Shown here in pieces: positions 35,203 to 46,125 of a stretch of 64,000 nt of DNA. Made by a program: the position numbers and the translations under genes. The stretch spans positions 177,314 through 241,313 of the forward strand of contig KN817523.1 of assembly GCA_000827495.1 (NCBI GenBank). Direction: 5' to 3'. The stretch comes from Hypholoma sublateritium FD-334 SS-4 (Eukaryota > Basidiomycota > Agaricomycetes > Agaricales > Strophariaceae). Below the pieces are notes generated by a model. That model worked only from the letters and a program-made list of their open reading frames with translations, ran no database searches and was not told the DNA's origin. The first letter of the stretch is position 1, and every line of letters starts with the position of its first letter.

Positions 35203-35481
35203 CACCATCATCGCCATATACGGAAAACACAGATAGTGTCATATCTCTTAACAAATCATCGCTCGCCCTCTAAATCTTCGCGTATCATACGCAGAATCCT
35301 AATACCGTCCTAACCATACCAATTTTCACTGAAAAATCTTTCATCTCATTGTGCTGCCCCCTTTTTGAAAACTTGAACCATCCACAACCTTCACATATCC
35401 ATTTTTTGCCCATCCTCATATACGTACTATTATTATCTTGAAGACTAATCTCTCTACTCTATTTTAGCTTCTCGGCTAACG

Positions 35482-38400
35482 ATGATGGACGAGACAAGCG
35501 ACCATCCGGCCATCCAGCCGGTTCGGTCAGCGACGCCCCCCCGGAACGTGGCTGTGAACATTACTCCCTTCTCCCCTCGTCGTCCCGCGCAGAGGTCCCA
35601 TGATGAAATATTGGCCAGCGAAGCCGCATCCTTAATTCCATCCACTATTGTTCTTGCTCCTGGATGTGAACTCATCGTTCGTGGTGTTGGTGCCAGGAAA
35701 AAAGGTTGTGACATGGTCGACATCGTACGAAAATCGACCGAGGAAATCAAAAACACCTCCTCCGAGTTCAAATCGATCCCTATCAATATCAAAAAGTTCA
35801 ACTCTCGGTTCGGAGATTGGTACTCAACCTGCTACATTGCATTAGCCCGTGAATTCGACCCTCAAGGCTTGACAGGCTTGTCCTCTGAGCCGCGCGTTGA
35901 TCTTCTCAATCTGTGGAAGACAGCTTTGTCCCAGAAGCACCCAGAATGGGAGATCAAGTGGGCACCGTCAGCGCCAGGGACCGACAAGCGCATGTGGCTC
36001 CGTTTCTACGAACTTCGTGAACGGGAAGGGTTCGATCATAACAAAGCAATGGGACATGTCCTCGAATGGATAGCCAAGATGCCGGACGGTGTTGTGTGTA
36101 ATTCATTTGGTGGAAAAACTGGGATCACTCTTCACCTTTCGTCTCCCCAACTGGTCGACAAAATCGCGTTTGAAGGCCCTTACCACATTCCTGGGATAGA
36201 GGAGAAGGTCACTGTTGCCAAGGGACGTCAGATGGAAATTGATGAGGCATACGAGTGTGTCATTCGTGGAGTCTCTTCGGGATGGACGGGCGGCGAGAAC
36301 GCTCTTGCTAACTGGCTGTCGGAGAACTTTAAGGACACCGAGGGAAACTCAACTTTTGCTGGTTTTCGAGTGATGGACGGGCCTGACAGTGACGCGTTTG
36401 TCTTTTTGATGACAACGTGGGAGGCTACCAAACGTGTCCTGAGCGAAGATAACCGTGCCAATTTTGAGAAGACTTTTGCGAACTTCAAGGGTATCACTTT
36501 TCCCATGACAGTACACGCGGCTAACCTTATGCCATACCAGCGGAAGGAGCGTGTCAACCTGAGCGAGGAATTCAACAAGGGGAAGACTTCGATGAACGAC
36601 GCCCTTAAACAGATTCAGCAGTCCTTCGCTGAGCAAATTGGTGCTGTGCGAAATGATATGAAGGTGGGCATGTCGGTCATTCAGACCCAACTAACCGCAG
36701 TGTCGGCCTCAGTCACCACACTGTCGACGACGGTCAATCGCCTGGAAGAGACGAGCACGGCCAATCACATGGCTCTCATCGCTCAGGGGGCTCAGATGGG
36801 ACTGCTCGGTGATTTGAACTCAATTTCTATGATGATTGTGAAAGCGCGAGGAAACCTCATCATGGAAACTGACCCCGATCAACGGAAGATTTTGACAGAG
36901 TACATGCAGGATCTGCAGCGCAAAGAAGATAGCATCCGCGCGCAGCTAGAGAACTCGCAGAACAATGTCAAGACCATCCTGGGTGTTCCACCGGGTCTTT
37001 CTCTTCCGCCTCCTCCAACGGCGTTGTCCAGCTCCTCTGGTCACCCTGTGCACACCCCGGCCCAAACACCACCTGAACCTGTCCAACCGTTCACCGAGTA
37101 TAGGCCTCTCAAACGTCCACGAGAAGCAGTCGAGGGTGTTCATGGATCAATACATGCTCCTCAACCAGGGATTGCGACAATCGACGACGACATGGGTGTA
37201 GCCGAAAATAGGGAGATTCATCAGGTGCAGGCGCAGCTGAATCGGGTGTGTAACCATTTGGATACTCTATCGAAACGATTAACGGCGGCTCATACGAGTC
37301 TCCCAGTTCACATGATGCAACATGACAAAACCCAAGTGACGTCTCGTACCTATGGTTCAAGAGGCGTCTTTGTTGGTGTCTTTGATTCGCTGAAAAATCT
37401 GGGTAGATGTAGTACGAGCCGCCCTTTTCCTTTTTCGAGTAGATCGGCTTCTCGCTGTGAGCCCACCACCAACATTGGCATCAATAAATTGTTATTTCTT
37501 GGTATAGTGGTGTGCTTTTTGCGCCTGATTGATGGAGCGTCAGCATCTTTTGCACCGACCTCAACGTCAACGACCTCCTTCACAATGTACGGGCTGAACG
37601 GCAATGGGATGACCGGAACTGTCAAAGTCAACCAATTCAACAATGTAATCAGAGCAAGATCACCTCATGTGTTTGTTGTATCAGAAACCAAGACAGACTC
37701 GAAGTTGAGTAATTCATTGCCCTTTCATGAGTACGAGATCTTCGAAGAAGCGGGTCAGCCTTCGAATAACTTTCATACATCCAAATGGGGGGTGATTGTT
37801 GGTGTTCGGAAAGACATTCAGATTGTGCAGAGAGTGCAAATTGTTGACCAAGCCCTCAAGGGGCGTGTGATAGCTATCGATTTGGCATTACAAACGTTGG
37901 ATGGCAATACGTTCATGCATCGGGTTATAGGAGCTTACGCCCCATGGAATCCCGGCGGAGCTGGCGATGAAAGCCTCTTCTGGCCTGAACTCTCGAAGCT
38001 CGTTGTCTCTACAAAATCCTCTTGGTCAATTGCGGGAGACCTGAATGCAACTGTATCAACTCTGGAACGTGCCAGCGGTGGACATGAAGCTCGTGAAAAG
38101 TACCTCACATTTCTACAAGAAACAAACGGACATGATCTGTGGTCTAGGAAATTAGATCGTGACCGGATGCGGGACTGGACATGCCGATCAAGGATGGAAG
38201 GAGTGTCGAGTGGAAATATCATTGATCGGGTGGTTTCCTCTACTCTGAACTTCATTGATGCTGACATATATGTTGCGGCTAGGCACGATGACTTTATCGA
38301 AGGGACTGACCACAGGGCAATTGTTGCCACAATCGACTATGGTCTATTCCAAGATGAAGGTATCAGGCCAGTGTGTGGACCATCAAACGCAGTGCGGAAA

Positions 38401-41400
38401 TCATCCAACAATCCCCAAATCAAGGTTCCTCTCAAAAAAGACAAGGAGAAGTTCCAGAAGTTCCAGGAGGAAGTCGATCGGATGATATCTGCTAAGTTAG
38501 ACTTGTTGAATAAAGAGATCACTGATGATGATTTGTTTCTGGAAAGATACCGAAATCTCACAGAAATCATCACTGAAGCGGCTGTCAAGATCTTTGGGAG
38601 GTCAAAACCATTTAAGTGGAAGCAAGAGGCAGTCACCAATGACAGGATCAAAGAGATAGCCAACACAATGCAAGCCATTGGAGGTGCAATCCGACTTGAG
38701 AAGTTGGGATTGACAGCGCATGTATCATTGAAGGCAGAGAGGCTACATACCTCGCTGCATCAGGAGTACGTCAGAAGTAGCGCTGATTCAAATTTACACC
38801 CAGGGGTCCACAATACGGTAATCTCATACCTCGTCTTCCTGCAAAGGAAGCGGAGAGCGCTGTATAAAGACCTATATGCTGAACGATCACGCAAAATCAT
38901 TGACCGGGCAAAGAAGGCTGATCGGAGGAAAATTACAGACGCGCTCATGGGAAACTCAACTAAGAAACTTTTTGCCAAATCGTTCATTCCATTTCCACTG
39001 ATTGTGAACGATTTAGATGACCCAACAAAACTTGTGGGACATCCAGAAGGTGTTAAGTCAACGACGCGGAAGTATTTTGAAAAGCTGTATGATCATAGCG
39101 AGACCCCGGATATGCCAAAGCCATGGATGTCCACTCCGTCGGTGGTTGAGGTCAAGGATCGTGTTCAAGCGGACCCATTCATCTGGCCTCGAAAGGCATC
39201 TGTCACTGACTTTCGAGCCATGATCCGACGTGGAAATGCAAGACCGTCCCCTGGACCAGACGGATGGGAGAAATGGGTCATCAAGGCACTGTCGGATAAT
39301 GCCATGAAATATGTGGTGGACCTCCACAACTACATCGTGATGAACTCAAGATTTCCAGGCAACATCAAGGACATGTGGCTAACGGCATTCCATAAGAGAG
39401 GCATGCATACACAGCTCTCGAATTGGAGGGGTTTGCTCCTTTCTAATTTCATCGCCAATACTCCAATGTCATGGCTGAATTATTCCTTGATAGCGTATTC
39501 ATCAAAGAAGCGCATTCTCCCTGACACTCAAGTGGCCGCTCAGCCTGGAGTTCAGACAAGAGATCTTATGAGTTTCTTAGCAGGTGTCAAGTGCTGGTCT
39601 CATCGAAATAAGCAACCTGTTTATGCATTGAAGCGCGACCAAATGAAAGGATTCGACTACCTTGCACCTCAAGGTTTTTACGATGCAATAAGCGCATACG
39701 GACTTCCGGATGCCATTGCAGACCTTGATAGAGCTGCGCAAACAGACACCAGGTGTTTTATCCGCACAGCTTATGGGATTACTGATCCAATCATAGTTAC
39801 AGGAGTGACGAAACAAGGGGGGCCTCTTTCGCCACTCAAATCGACATTCACTACGAGCTTGGGTCACTATTTCATGGACGATATTGTCAGAGTTGATAAC
39901 GATGCGCTGACGCTGACAACAACAAGTATGAAAAAGGGCGACCCGCACATTCCCGATGCTAAGACATCAATTACGCTGGCTATGGTGGAGGCAACGGACG
40001 ACTCATTCATTTTTTCACGATCCCTCAAATCGCTACAGTCAAATACACTTGCGATGGAACGCTTTCAGTACGCATATGGTTGGCAGACACAGTGGTCCAA
40101 GACACAGGCGTATCTGTTGAATGGCGAGACAACGGTACATGCCACAACCAAGTCGATCAAACTCCAATCGGTTTCTATCGGAAGGGGAGTCGATCCCATG
40201 TCTATAGCTGAACATGAAGTACCGCTGATCAAGGATGATCTAGACTTTCTACGCACAAAAGTCGACAATCCATCAGCACGCTATCATGAGATTCTGGAGT
40301 TGATCAATACCTTTCAGTTTCCGAGAACAGTGACAAGACCACCCATCACATTACTTCGGAAGATCATCTCTCAGAACCTTATCTCGAGGATCAGAGCGTA
40401 CCTCACTCTACAACCAATCAAACATACCGATGCCGAGAAATTGGATCGAAAGGTGATCGAGCGAGTCCATAACATCCTCGGTTTCCCTTTTCGACCCAAC
40501 ACCAACATAGCTACACTGCCACTCTCACTTCATGGTTTTGATTTTCCTTCCATTGCTCGTATCAATCAAGCAATAGCTGTTGCAGGCATTGGCCGGGATC
40601 TCAATCATCATATACAAGCCTACCGAAGTATGGCTCGAATAACTCTGGTGGACTGGACCTGTGAGAAGAATGACTGTCAATGCCCTCTGAACGGTAACGG
40701 CCTTGATAAGGACTTTGGGCATTATGGCAAATCATTGCCTGCAGCATGGATCATTGCGCAGAAGACAATGCGAAGCTTAAACCCTCCACTCGTCCTTAGA
40801 CCGATTGATCAATCCTATTGGACAAATGGTGACGTGTCTCTTTCTCATCTAATATCATTGATGACAAGAAGCGTACCAGATATAAAGAAAATCATCAATG
40901 GGACCGCACTCCTGTCTCTTCGAGCAAAGGGTATTAGGGCACTGAACGATGTGGGTTGGTGGGAAGTCCAGAGAGACACAGGGCATGTCAAGATCTCCAT
41001 GAAACCCATCACGATTGACAGGACTTGGTCGCCCGCAGCGCGTGGTAATCTAGCAAAGCTTAGCAAAGCATTTGACCATATCCGACTCGAGAAGCTTGTG
41101 CATGGGCCACTGAGTCTAACCGTCGAGAAGAACCAGCGGAGGCGTGCAGCGGAGGGAGTAATCAAGGCACTGGCATCTATTTGCGGATTCAGAAAGTCAG
41201 TATCGCGGGACAACGATACAAATCATCAATTCTGGGCATCCGACGGGTCGATGGTTCCCGCTACAGCTGGAATTACAGAGATGAAGTCCATCACAGGAGC
41301 GGCAACAGGGGATAATACGTTAGTCATGAAGACAAAAGGACGTAACCTTTCAATTCTCCATGGAGAGCTCGTTGGACTGATTCTTGCCCTTGTTTTGTCA

Positions 41401-42426
41401 CAGGATCAGATGGATAGCACTATGGCGCTTACACTGCTCACTGACCATCTGAACTCTGTCCGGATCATCCAAGATAGCAGATCTTCTATTGATCAAGCGC
41501 CTAGGCTTCGGAATATGAATGGCCGGTCATACTATCGTTGGATTCTGGCATTAGCAGAGGAGAGCAGGGGGACGATGGTGACGTACACACCTGGCCATAG
41601 CAGCGACAACACCATTGAAGCCCAAATGAACAACGAAGCTGATCATTACGCGTCGAGATCACAGCAGATTAGTCATGCGTTGCCTACGTTCCAGCCCCCA
41701 ACGTTCTTCATGAATGACTATACATTCTATCGCGAGGAAGATGGATACATTGAATCTAGTATCACACACTTCATCGAAACGTATACCGCAATATCGCAAG
41801 CGAGCGAACTGGCCATTGGGCATGGGTACCGGATGGTTCGGATGGGTTATGACGCAACATCTCCTCCGCCTTATCCATACGTACGGGCAGTATCAGCACA
41901 CTCAGCTGCCGTCCAGCTCTACGCAAGATCAGGACAACTGGCAACAGCAAGTGTCCTTCATGCGAGAGGGAAGATTGAGAGTCCAGCCTGCGCACTAGGG
42001 TGTACGGCCTTTGGAGATGCGCACCACCTCTTCGTCAATTGCAAGGTCTATGAAACGTGGAGGATGTCGGAAAGCAAGGAGCTGCAAAGGGAAACAGAGA
42101 GGAAGCTCGGCCTGCTCATTTCGAAGGACGCTAAGGAAAATGACAACATAAAGAAGGTCGTCGAGGAAATCATGAGAATAGCTAAGTCCTTGTTCAGAGA
42201 TGACCCGATGATATGGCCACACTTGAATACTTCGTATTATCTAGGAAATCTGCCGTGTTTGTCAAACGTCGTCAGCAAAGAGGTCATCGCAAGCGAAATA
42301 CTCCGACGACGAATCACAACAAACATAACGATGGACTGGCACACGCGAAGCATCAAATTAGCTGGTAGAATCTTCGGTGATTATCAGAAGAGAATGGCGG
42401 TCACGAACGGTTGTAGGAGGAGATGA
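35482..42426 (+). CDS. LINE polyprotein: gag-like, endonuclease, RT, RNase H
   Basis: One open frame of 2,314 residues. Residues 1-660 form a gag-like region with a coiled-coil-like stretch (about 370-500); no CCHC knuckle is seen there. A hydrophobic segment, LLFLGIVVCFLRLIDG, lies at about 668-685. The APE-type endonuclease spans about 703-945 (YGLNGNGM, SETKTDSK, AGDLNA, TDHRAIV). The reverse transcriptase spans about 1250-1560, with motif A KRDQMKGFD near 1384, motif B TKQGGPLSP near 1442 and motif C EATDDSF near 1502 (TDD in place of the usual YADD/FADD). RNase H spans about 1915-2060 with D, E, D, D in ASDGS, LHGEL, LLTDH and NEADHY. A C-terminal CX3C..H..C knuckle (CALGCTAFGDAHHLFVNC) sits near 2169. 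All key residues are present and no stop interrupts the frame, so the copy looks young and possibly active. Confidence 0.9.
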   Translation: MMDETSDHPAIQPVRSATPPRNVAVNITPFSPRRPAQRSHDEILASEAASLIPSTIVLAPGCELIVRGVGARKKGCDMVDIVRKSTEEIKNTSSEFKSIPINIKKFNSRFGDWYSTCYIALAREFDPQGLTGLSSEPRVDLLNLWKTALSQKHPEWEIKWAPSAPGTDKRMWLRFYELREREGFDHNKAMGHVLEWIAKMPDGVVCNSFGGKTGITLHLSSPQLVDKIAFEGPYHIPGIEEKVTVAKGRQMEIDEAYECVIRGVSSGWTGGENALANWLSENFKDTEGNSTFAGFRVMDGPDSDAFVFLMTTWEATKRVLSEDNRANFEKTFANFKGITFPMTVHAANLMPYQRKERVNLSEEFNKGKTSMNDALKQIQQSFAEQIGAVRNDMKVGMSVIQTQLTAVSASVTTLSTTVNRLEETSTANHMALIAQGAQMGLLGDLNSISMMIVKARGNLIMETDPDQRKILTEYMQDLQRKEDSIRAQLENSQNNVKTILGVPPGLSLPPPPTALSSSSGHPVHTPAQTPPEPVQPFTEYRPLKRPREAVEGVHGSIHAPQPGIATIDDDMGVAENREIHQVQAQLNRVCNHLDTLSKRLTAAHTSLPVHMMQHDKTQVTSRTYGSRGVFVGVFDSLKNLGRCSTSRPFPFSSRSASRCEPTTNIGINKLLFLGIVVCFLRLIDGASASFAPTSTSTTSFTMYGLNGNGMTGTVKVNQFNNVIRARSPHVFVVSETKTDSKLSNSLPFHEYEIFEEAGQPSNNFHTSKWGVIVGVRKDIQIVQRVQIVDQALKGRVIAIDLALQTLDGNTFMHRVIGAYAPWNPGGAGDESLFWPELSKLVVSTKSSWSIAGDLNATVSTLERASGGHEAREKYLTFLQETNGHDLWSRKLDRDRMRDWTCRSRMEGVSSGNIIDRVVSSTLNFIDADIYVAARHDDFIEGTDHRAIVATIDYGLFQDEGIRPVCGPSNAVRKSSNNPQIKVPLKKDKEKFQKFQEEVDRMISAKLDLLNKEITDDDLFLERYRNLTEIITEAAVKIFGRSKPFKWKQEAVTNDRIKEIANTMQAIGGAIRLEKLGLTAHVSLKAERLHTSLHQEYVRSSADSNLHPGVHNTVISYLVFLQRKRRALYKDLYAERSRKIIDRAKKADRRKITDALMGNSTKKLFAKSFIPFPLIVNDLDDPTKLVGHPEGVKSTTRKYFEKLYDHSETPDMPKPWMSTPSVVEVKDRVQADPFIWPRKASVTDFRAMIRRGNARPSPGPDGWEKWVIKALSDNAMKYVVDLHNYIVMNSRFPGNIKDMWLTAFHKRGMHTQLSNWRGLLLSNFIANTPMSWLNYSLIAYSSKKRILPDTQVAAQPGVQTRDLMSFLAGVKCWSHRNKQPVYALKRDQMKGFDYLAPQGFYDAISAYGLPDAIADLDRAAQTDTRCFIRTAYGITDPIIVTGVTKQGGPLSPLKSTFTTSLGHYFMDDIVRVDNDALTLTTTSMKKGDPHIPDAKTSITLAMVEATDDSFIFSRSLKSLQSNTLAMERFQYAYGWQTQWSKTQAYLLNGETTVHATTKSIKLQSVSIGRGVDPMSIAEHEVPLIKDDLDFLRTKVDNPSARYHEILELINTFQFPRTVTRPPITLLRKIISQNLISRIRAYLTLQPIKHTDAEKLDRKVIERVHNILGFPFRPNTNIATLPLSLHGFDFPSIARINQAIAVAGIGRDLNHHIQAYRSMARITLVDWTCEKNDCQCPLNGNGLDKDFGHYGKSLPAAWIIAQKTMRSLNPPLVLRPIDQSYWTNGDVSLSHLISLMTRSVPDIKKIINGTALLSLRAKGIRALNDVGWWEVQRDTGHVKISMKPITIDRTWSPAARGNLAKLSKAFDHIRLEKLVHGPLSLTVEKNQRRRAAEGVIKALASICGFRKSVSRDNDTNHQFWASDGSMVPATAGITEMKSITGAATGDNTLVMKTKGRNLSILHGELVGLILALVLSQDQMDSTMALTLLTDHLNSVRIIQDSRSSIDQAPRLRNMNGRSYYRWILALAEESRGTMVTYTPGHSSDNTIEAQMNNEADHYASRSQQISHALPTFQPPTFFMNDYTFYREEDGYIESSITHFIETYTAISQASELAIGHGYRMVRMGYDATSPPPYPYVRAVSAHSAAVQLYARSGQLATASVLHARGKIESPACALGCTAFGDAHHLFVNCKVYETWRMSESKELQRETERKLGLLISKDAKENDNIKKVVEEIMRIAKSLFRDDPMIWPHLNTSYYLGNLPCLSNVVSKEVIASEILRRRITTNITMDWHTRSIKLAGRIFGDYQKRMAVTNGCRRR

Positions 42427-42816
42427 CTGTGGTGCAAAGATCTCATGCAACCAATGCCTCTCTCCGTCATTTCTTTGATTCATCCTTATTGTACACTTCG
42501 AACCGCAGGCCGGTAGCTTTTTCCCAATGGGTTTTGATGCACCCGGACCTCAGCGACATTTGATTTCATACATACATTAGTCTAGCGAGGAGGATCACAC
42601 GATCAGCCTTAGTTCTCTTTAGGACGTAGCTAGACGTATCATTGTAACAATTGTAACAACGAGACGGCGCTTGGACGGCGCGCGTCTATTTTGGTGCCCG
42701 GCCATGTTATATACGTAACCCGCAAGCACCCTGCGATGCCGTCCTTCCGACAGCTGCATCATGATCAGACGCAGAATCTGGAAGCCCGGCCTGCACACAC
42801 CCACGTGGCTCCGCAC

Positions 42817-42824
42817 TATAAAGT
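42817..42824 (+). promoter_or_regulatory. TATA box of the small secreted protein gene
   Basis: TATAAAGT lies about 70 nt before the ATG at 42890, in an otherwise GC-rich upstream sequence. The spacing is normal for a fungal promoter. Confidence 0.55.
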
Positions 42825-42889
42825 GACCACCCCACTTCTACAGCCACAATTTTATCCCGAGCCCCACAAAACTATTTTAAAAAAACAAA

Positions 42890-43188
42890 ATGCGCCTCGC
42901 TGTCCTTACCACACTCGCCGTCGGCGCAGCCACCGCCACCGCTGGCCCCATCGCGTACGGGGTCTGCCAAACGGGTACGTCTCTCCCCCCTCCCCCTCCG
43001 TTTGGCTGACAGGTGCACACGTAGAATGCAACACCGTCGCCGAGGCGTGCTACACCGCGGCGGGCTTCACGTTCGGGACGGTCGTCGCTGGTCCGGAAAC
43101 ACCCGCCGTCGTCCTGCGGTGCAACGCCGCGCTCGGGACGTGCGCCCATGCGTGTGCGACGAGCGCGCTGCGCGCGCCGACGCCGTGA
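42890..43188 (+). CDS. Small secreted cysteine-rich protein
   Basis: Exon 42890-42974 begins MRLAVLTTLAVGAATATAGP, a clear signal peptide with a likely cut after ATA. A 50-nt intron (42975-43024) leads to exon 43025-43188, which contains ECNTVAEACYTAAGFTFGTV, CNAALGTCAHAC and the end ALRAPTP. The product is about 82 residues with seven cysteines after the signal. The pattern YG-CQT-CN...ACY-AAG-FGTV...CNAALGTC fits a basidiomycete family often labelled zygote-specific-like small secreted protein; I name it from memory, without a search. Function is unknown. An alternative donor at 43185 with an acceptor near 43255 would add FGFGDGTCAACH, so the end is not fully certain. Confidence 0.7.
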
Positions 43189-43972
43189 GTGGGAGGTGTG
43201 TGCTGGGTGTGTGCTGCTGGGCATGCGGATGATTACTCTATTCGCTGCTTGCAGGTTTGGTTTTGGGGACGGCACCTGCGCTGCGTGCCATCGTTTAGGA
43301 AGCTATGTGTGCGCATACATAATAAATTTTGGATGTCCGATATCTGCTCGTCATCGCCTCCGCGTCCGTCGACCAGGTCCTGCGCGTCTGTATGTTCCCA
43401 TGTCGTGGTGATGACTGCGACGCACGCGCGCCTATCCCCGGCCCGCGTTGCCATATAAGCACCGTTGTCCAAACGCACCTCCAAATACATATGAGCGCAT
43501 TGTACTCCTCGCGGGGACGCACGGTGCGCTGGCCTAGCACTAATCAGCGTATACGCACAATTCACTAATGGACCAAAATTACTGACGCAGCGCGATGAGG
43601 ACAGTTGGTGACGGGCATACGGTAGAACATATATCAGCACGGTGGCGCGGTACCTGCGCCCCGAAACGGGTATCGGACCGGCGTCCGTTCCCTAGACCCC
43701 GTGCTTATCCAGATAGCTCGCCGCGCGGAGTGGCGTACGCGGCGAGCGCATCGGCGTGCGAGGGCACGTCTGCGTGTGTATCTCTCCGAGCTCGCAGGTG
43801 CGGCAAGCGAGCTCTTGCAATGAACCAGGCGGTAGGGGTGCAGCGGTGGTCGACTTCTCCTTTTACAAGGACGGTTACCGGCCGAGCGTCGAATATGGTA
43901 CGAGAAATGGGGGGGTGCGGCTATTTGCAATATTTCTACTCTTTAGTACTATATAACTAAAATATTTATGGC
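43189..43972. repeat. GC-rich DNA with possible Egt1-like relic
   Basis: The right part (about 43610-43880) holds CCGCGCGGAGTGGCGTACGC then GGCGAGCGCATCGGCG near 43720-43755, matching 59650-59690 of the Egt1-like gene (CCGCGCGATGCGGCGTACGC, GGCAAGCGCGTCGG). Orientation is the same (minus sense). The remainder shows no feature. Confidence 0.45.
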
Positions 43973-45413
43973 TTAATGCTCGACGTCCGTTTCGCTTTCT
44001 CTGCGAAACACAATGCCTTGCCTAGTTTGCACACCCGGAGAAAATGATCCAATTGGCTGTACTGATTCATTCCACAAGGGGTGTCCGAATGCTCCGGTAT
44101 TTGACACTACTTTGGCGCGACTATTCAATACGGCCATCATTGAGCTGGAATATATCTTTGCTGTGAGCAAAGTCATGAAAACATAGAAGGGTGGATGTCG
44201 GGGTAGGTACAACAGGACCATAAGAGAGCCTGACGATAGCGCTAGGATCCTCCGGAGTTTAATAACATGCACAATGTGCGCTTGGAAAAAATGAACATCC
44301 TCACCAGTTATGCATCCCGTCTCAATGGAGAGTCTGATGAGCCGTACTAAAATGCGGTGTGTATTTTCAAAGCCTGTGTCTTGCTTTCTCAACTGTATTT
44401 TACCATTAGACCGAAGTTTCACAAAGTTGATACACTCAGATTCCAGATAAAATGGGGATGAATTTACTCGCATGGTGCGTCATTATTGCTGCAATTAATA
44501 TATCGCAAGCGAGACTGCATCCACTCCATATTCGAGATAGGATTTACGAAGCTCATTATCGAACTAATTCAACAACCATGGAGGCCAATTACTCACGCCA
44601 ACAGTGTTCACACTTATTCGTTGAGATAGTAACTTGGTCAACAAGATCGCGCGTTTGGTTTGTATTGTCGAAATGATTGCTGCCAGTAATTGGCCGAGAG
44701 AAAGCTCTTAATAAAATAGTCAGTTAGAGCTTGAAAAAGAAGTTTTTTAAGTCATCAGATAGTCCTCACCATACTGATTAAAGTCACTGCGTATTTTGAT
44801 TTCGTCAGTACACCAACTCGATAACAGTAAATCCCTTGAGTGATGGATGCGGCTGTCAATTTCCATGGCGCACCAGCTTGGTTAACAAGTTGCACGACAC
44901 AGACATACACGCACGTACTGATGCCGGTCAAAAGTGGGGCGTAAAGCCACCCTGTCAGGATGTCACTGAGCACATTAGGGTTGACAAACCCAACGGTAAA
45001 GGCATAGATTTAGTCGCGAGTCAGCGAGACTGTCTGGGCCGTCTCTAATAGTAGGATCACAAAAACAATGTACTTGAGAATACGATTTTCCTTTGGGAAG
45101 GCGACGTAGTACAAATCTCAATGAGCAAGTTAGGCCGATGCGAGTTGGATTATGCAAACAGTTACGTACAACCCTGCACCCATAAGGTTCCGAATAATAT
45201 CCAATTTGCCATGACCCCCAGAAGCTTGTGGCGACGAAGGTGTTAATTGAATTGTCATCATGTGATATCAAATGGTACGCCTTACAACAAACGTTGCCCT
45301 GAAATTCAAAGGTTAGTACACGCAAATCATGGAAGGAAAGGCTGTCATCTAATGGACTCCATGTACACATCTTCGGGAAGTTTAATAGGAGTAGTTGTAG
45401 GTATAGTTGACAT
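43973..45413 (-). CDS. DUF6534-type seven-helix membrane protein, copy D
   Basis: ATG at 45413-45411 reads MSTIPTTTPIKLPEDVYM, then the micro-exon at 45286-45298. A helix exon with MANWILFGTLWVQ is followed by FPKENRILKYIVFVILLLET, LTAASITQGIYCYRVGVLTK, LRKQDTGFENTHRILVRLIR, VLLYLPRHPPFY and YSSSMMAVLNSRAKVVSN. The end FRRESETDVEH and SPGVQTRQGIVFRRE makes this the closest relative of copy B. The donor of exon 1 is GTCCAT instead of the GTGAGT/GTGAGC of the other copies, and read-through hits a stop. The first splice may therefore be impaired. Confidence 0.65.
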
Positions 45414-46125
45414 TTTATGAAGGAAGAGGCATCCTGTGGAGTACAGGACGGAAACCAGGTATCTATTGTCTTCGGAAAGTTCGCAGGATCATGAAACTAC
45501 TACGACGACAAAGATAGCTGCTAAGATCACACAATGTATTAGGATTAACACCAAAGAGCGTCGGCTCTGCCCGAAGTAAGATAGCCGGGGTCGGCCTTCA
45601 GCCATTTCACACACATGAACCACATGGGCCAGAGCGTGCTCGAACATTAGAAAGAAAATCAGCAAAAGTATCTGTATTTGGAAGACTGTTGGGTGGGCGG
45701 TGCACGAATCATCATCCATCTATCACTGGTTATTGACATGCGACGAGCTAAAGCGTTTCCCGATTCACCGGGATGATACAAGTAGATAGAACTGCATACA
45801 ACTTGAAATGATACTGCGACATCAAGGATCAAAATCAACACACCACCCAAGAAGTCACAAAGCGATCAGATTTCATAAACGTTCATCTTTCCCTGGGAAA
45901 TGACGAAGCTCTAATACATACATAGTAAGTATATATTATACAGTTTATGGCCTTGCATTCTTAAAACGAAAATGTAGAAATCGAAGTACCATTGGGGACA
46001 CGGTGCGGTCGAGGCGCAGGGATAACGTATGCCGCACCGAGTTGACACAGCCTAAGGAGAGAACAAAGGAGAGAACATCAGCAGCGCATTTAGGTGCGCC
46101 GCATAGGGCATAGACACACCTCAAT
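45414..46125. other. Upstream of copy D, no gene recognised
   Basis: Balanced composition. Short open frames only, without family features. Confidence 0.4.

Larger units (their letters stand above)
35090..42665 (+). mobile_element. Full-length non-LTR retrotransposon (LINE)
   Basis: The 5' end lies near 35090, where the R2 repeat breaks off. The untranslated leader of about 390 nt contains (AAC)10 at 35173-35202. The single ORF runs 35482-42426. The 3' untranslated part ends near 42660 in a short tandem TTGTAACAA-TTGTAACAA. I could not identify a target duplication, so both ends are approximate. Confidence 0.7.

Noticed and set aside
35090..42665. Target-site duplication for the LINE
   Set aside because: I compared the flanks by eye and found no convincing direct repeat; the ends are therefore left approximate.
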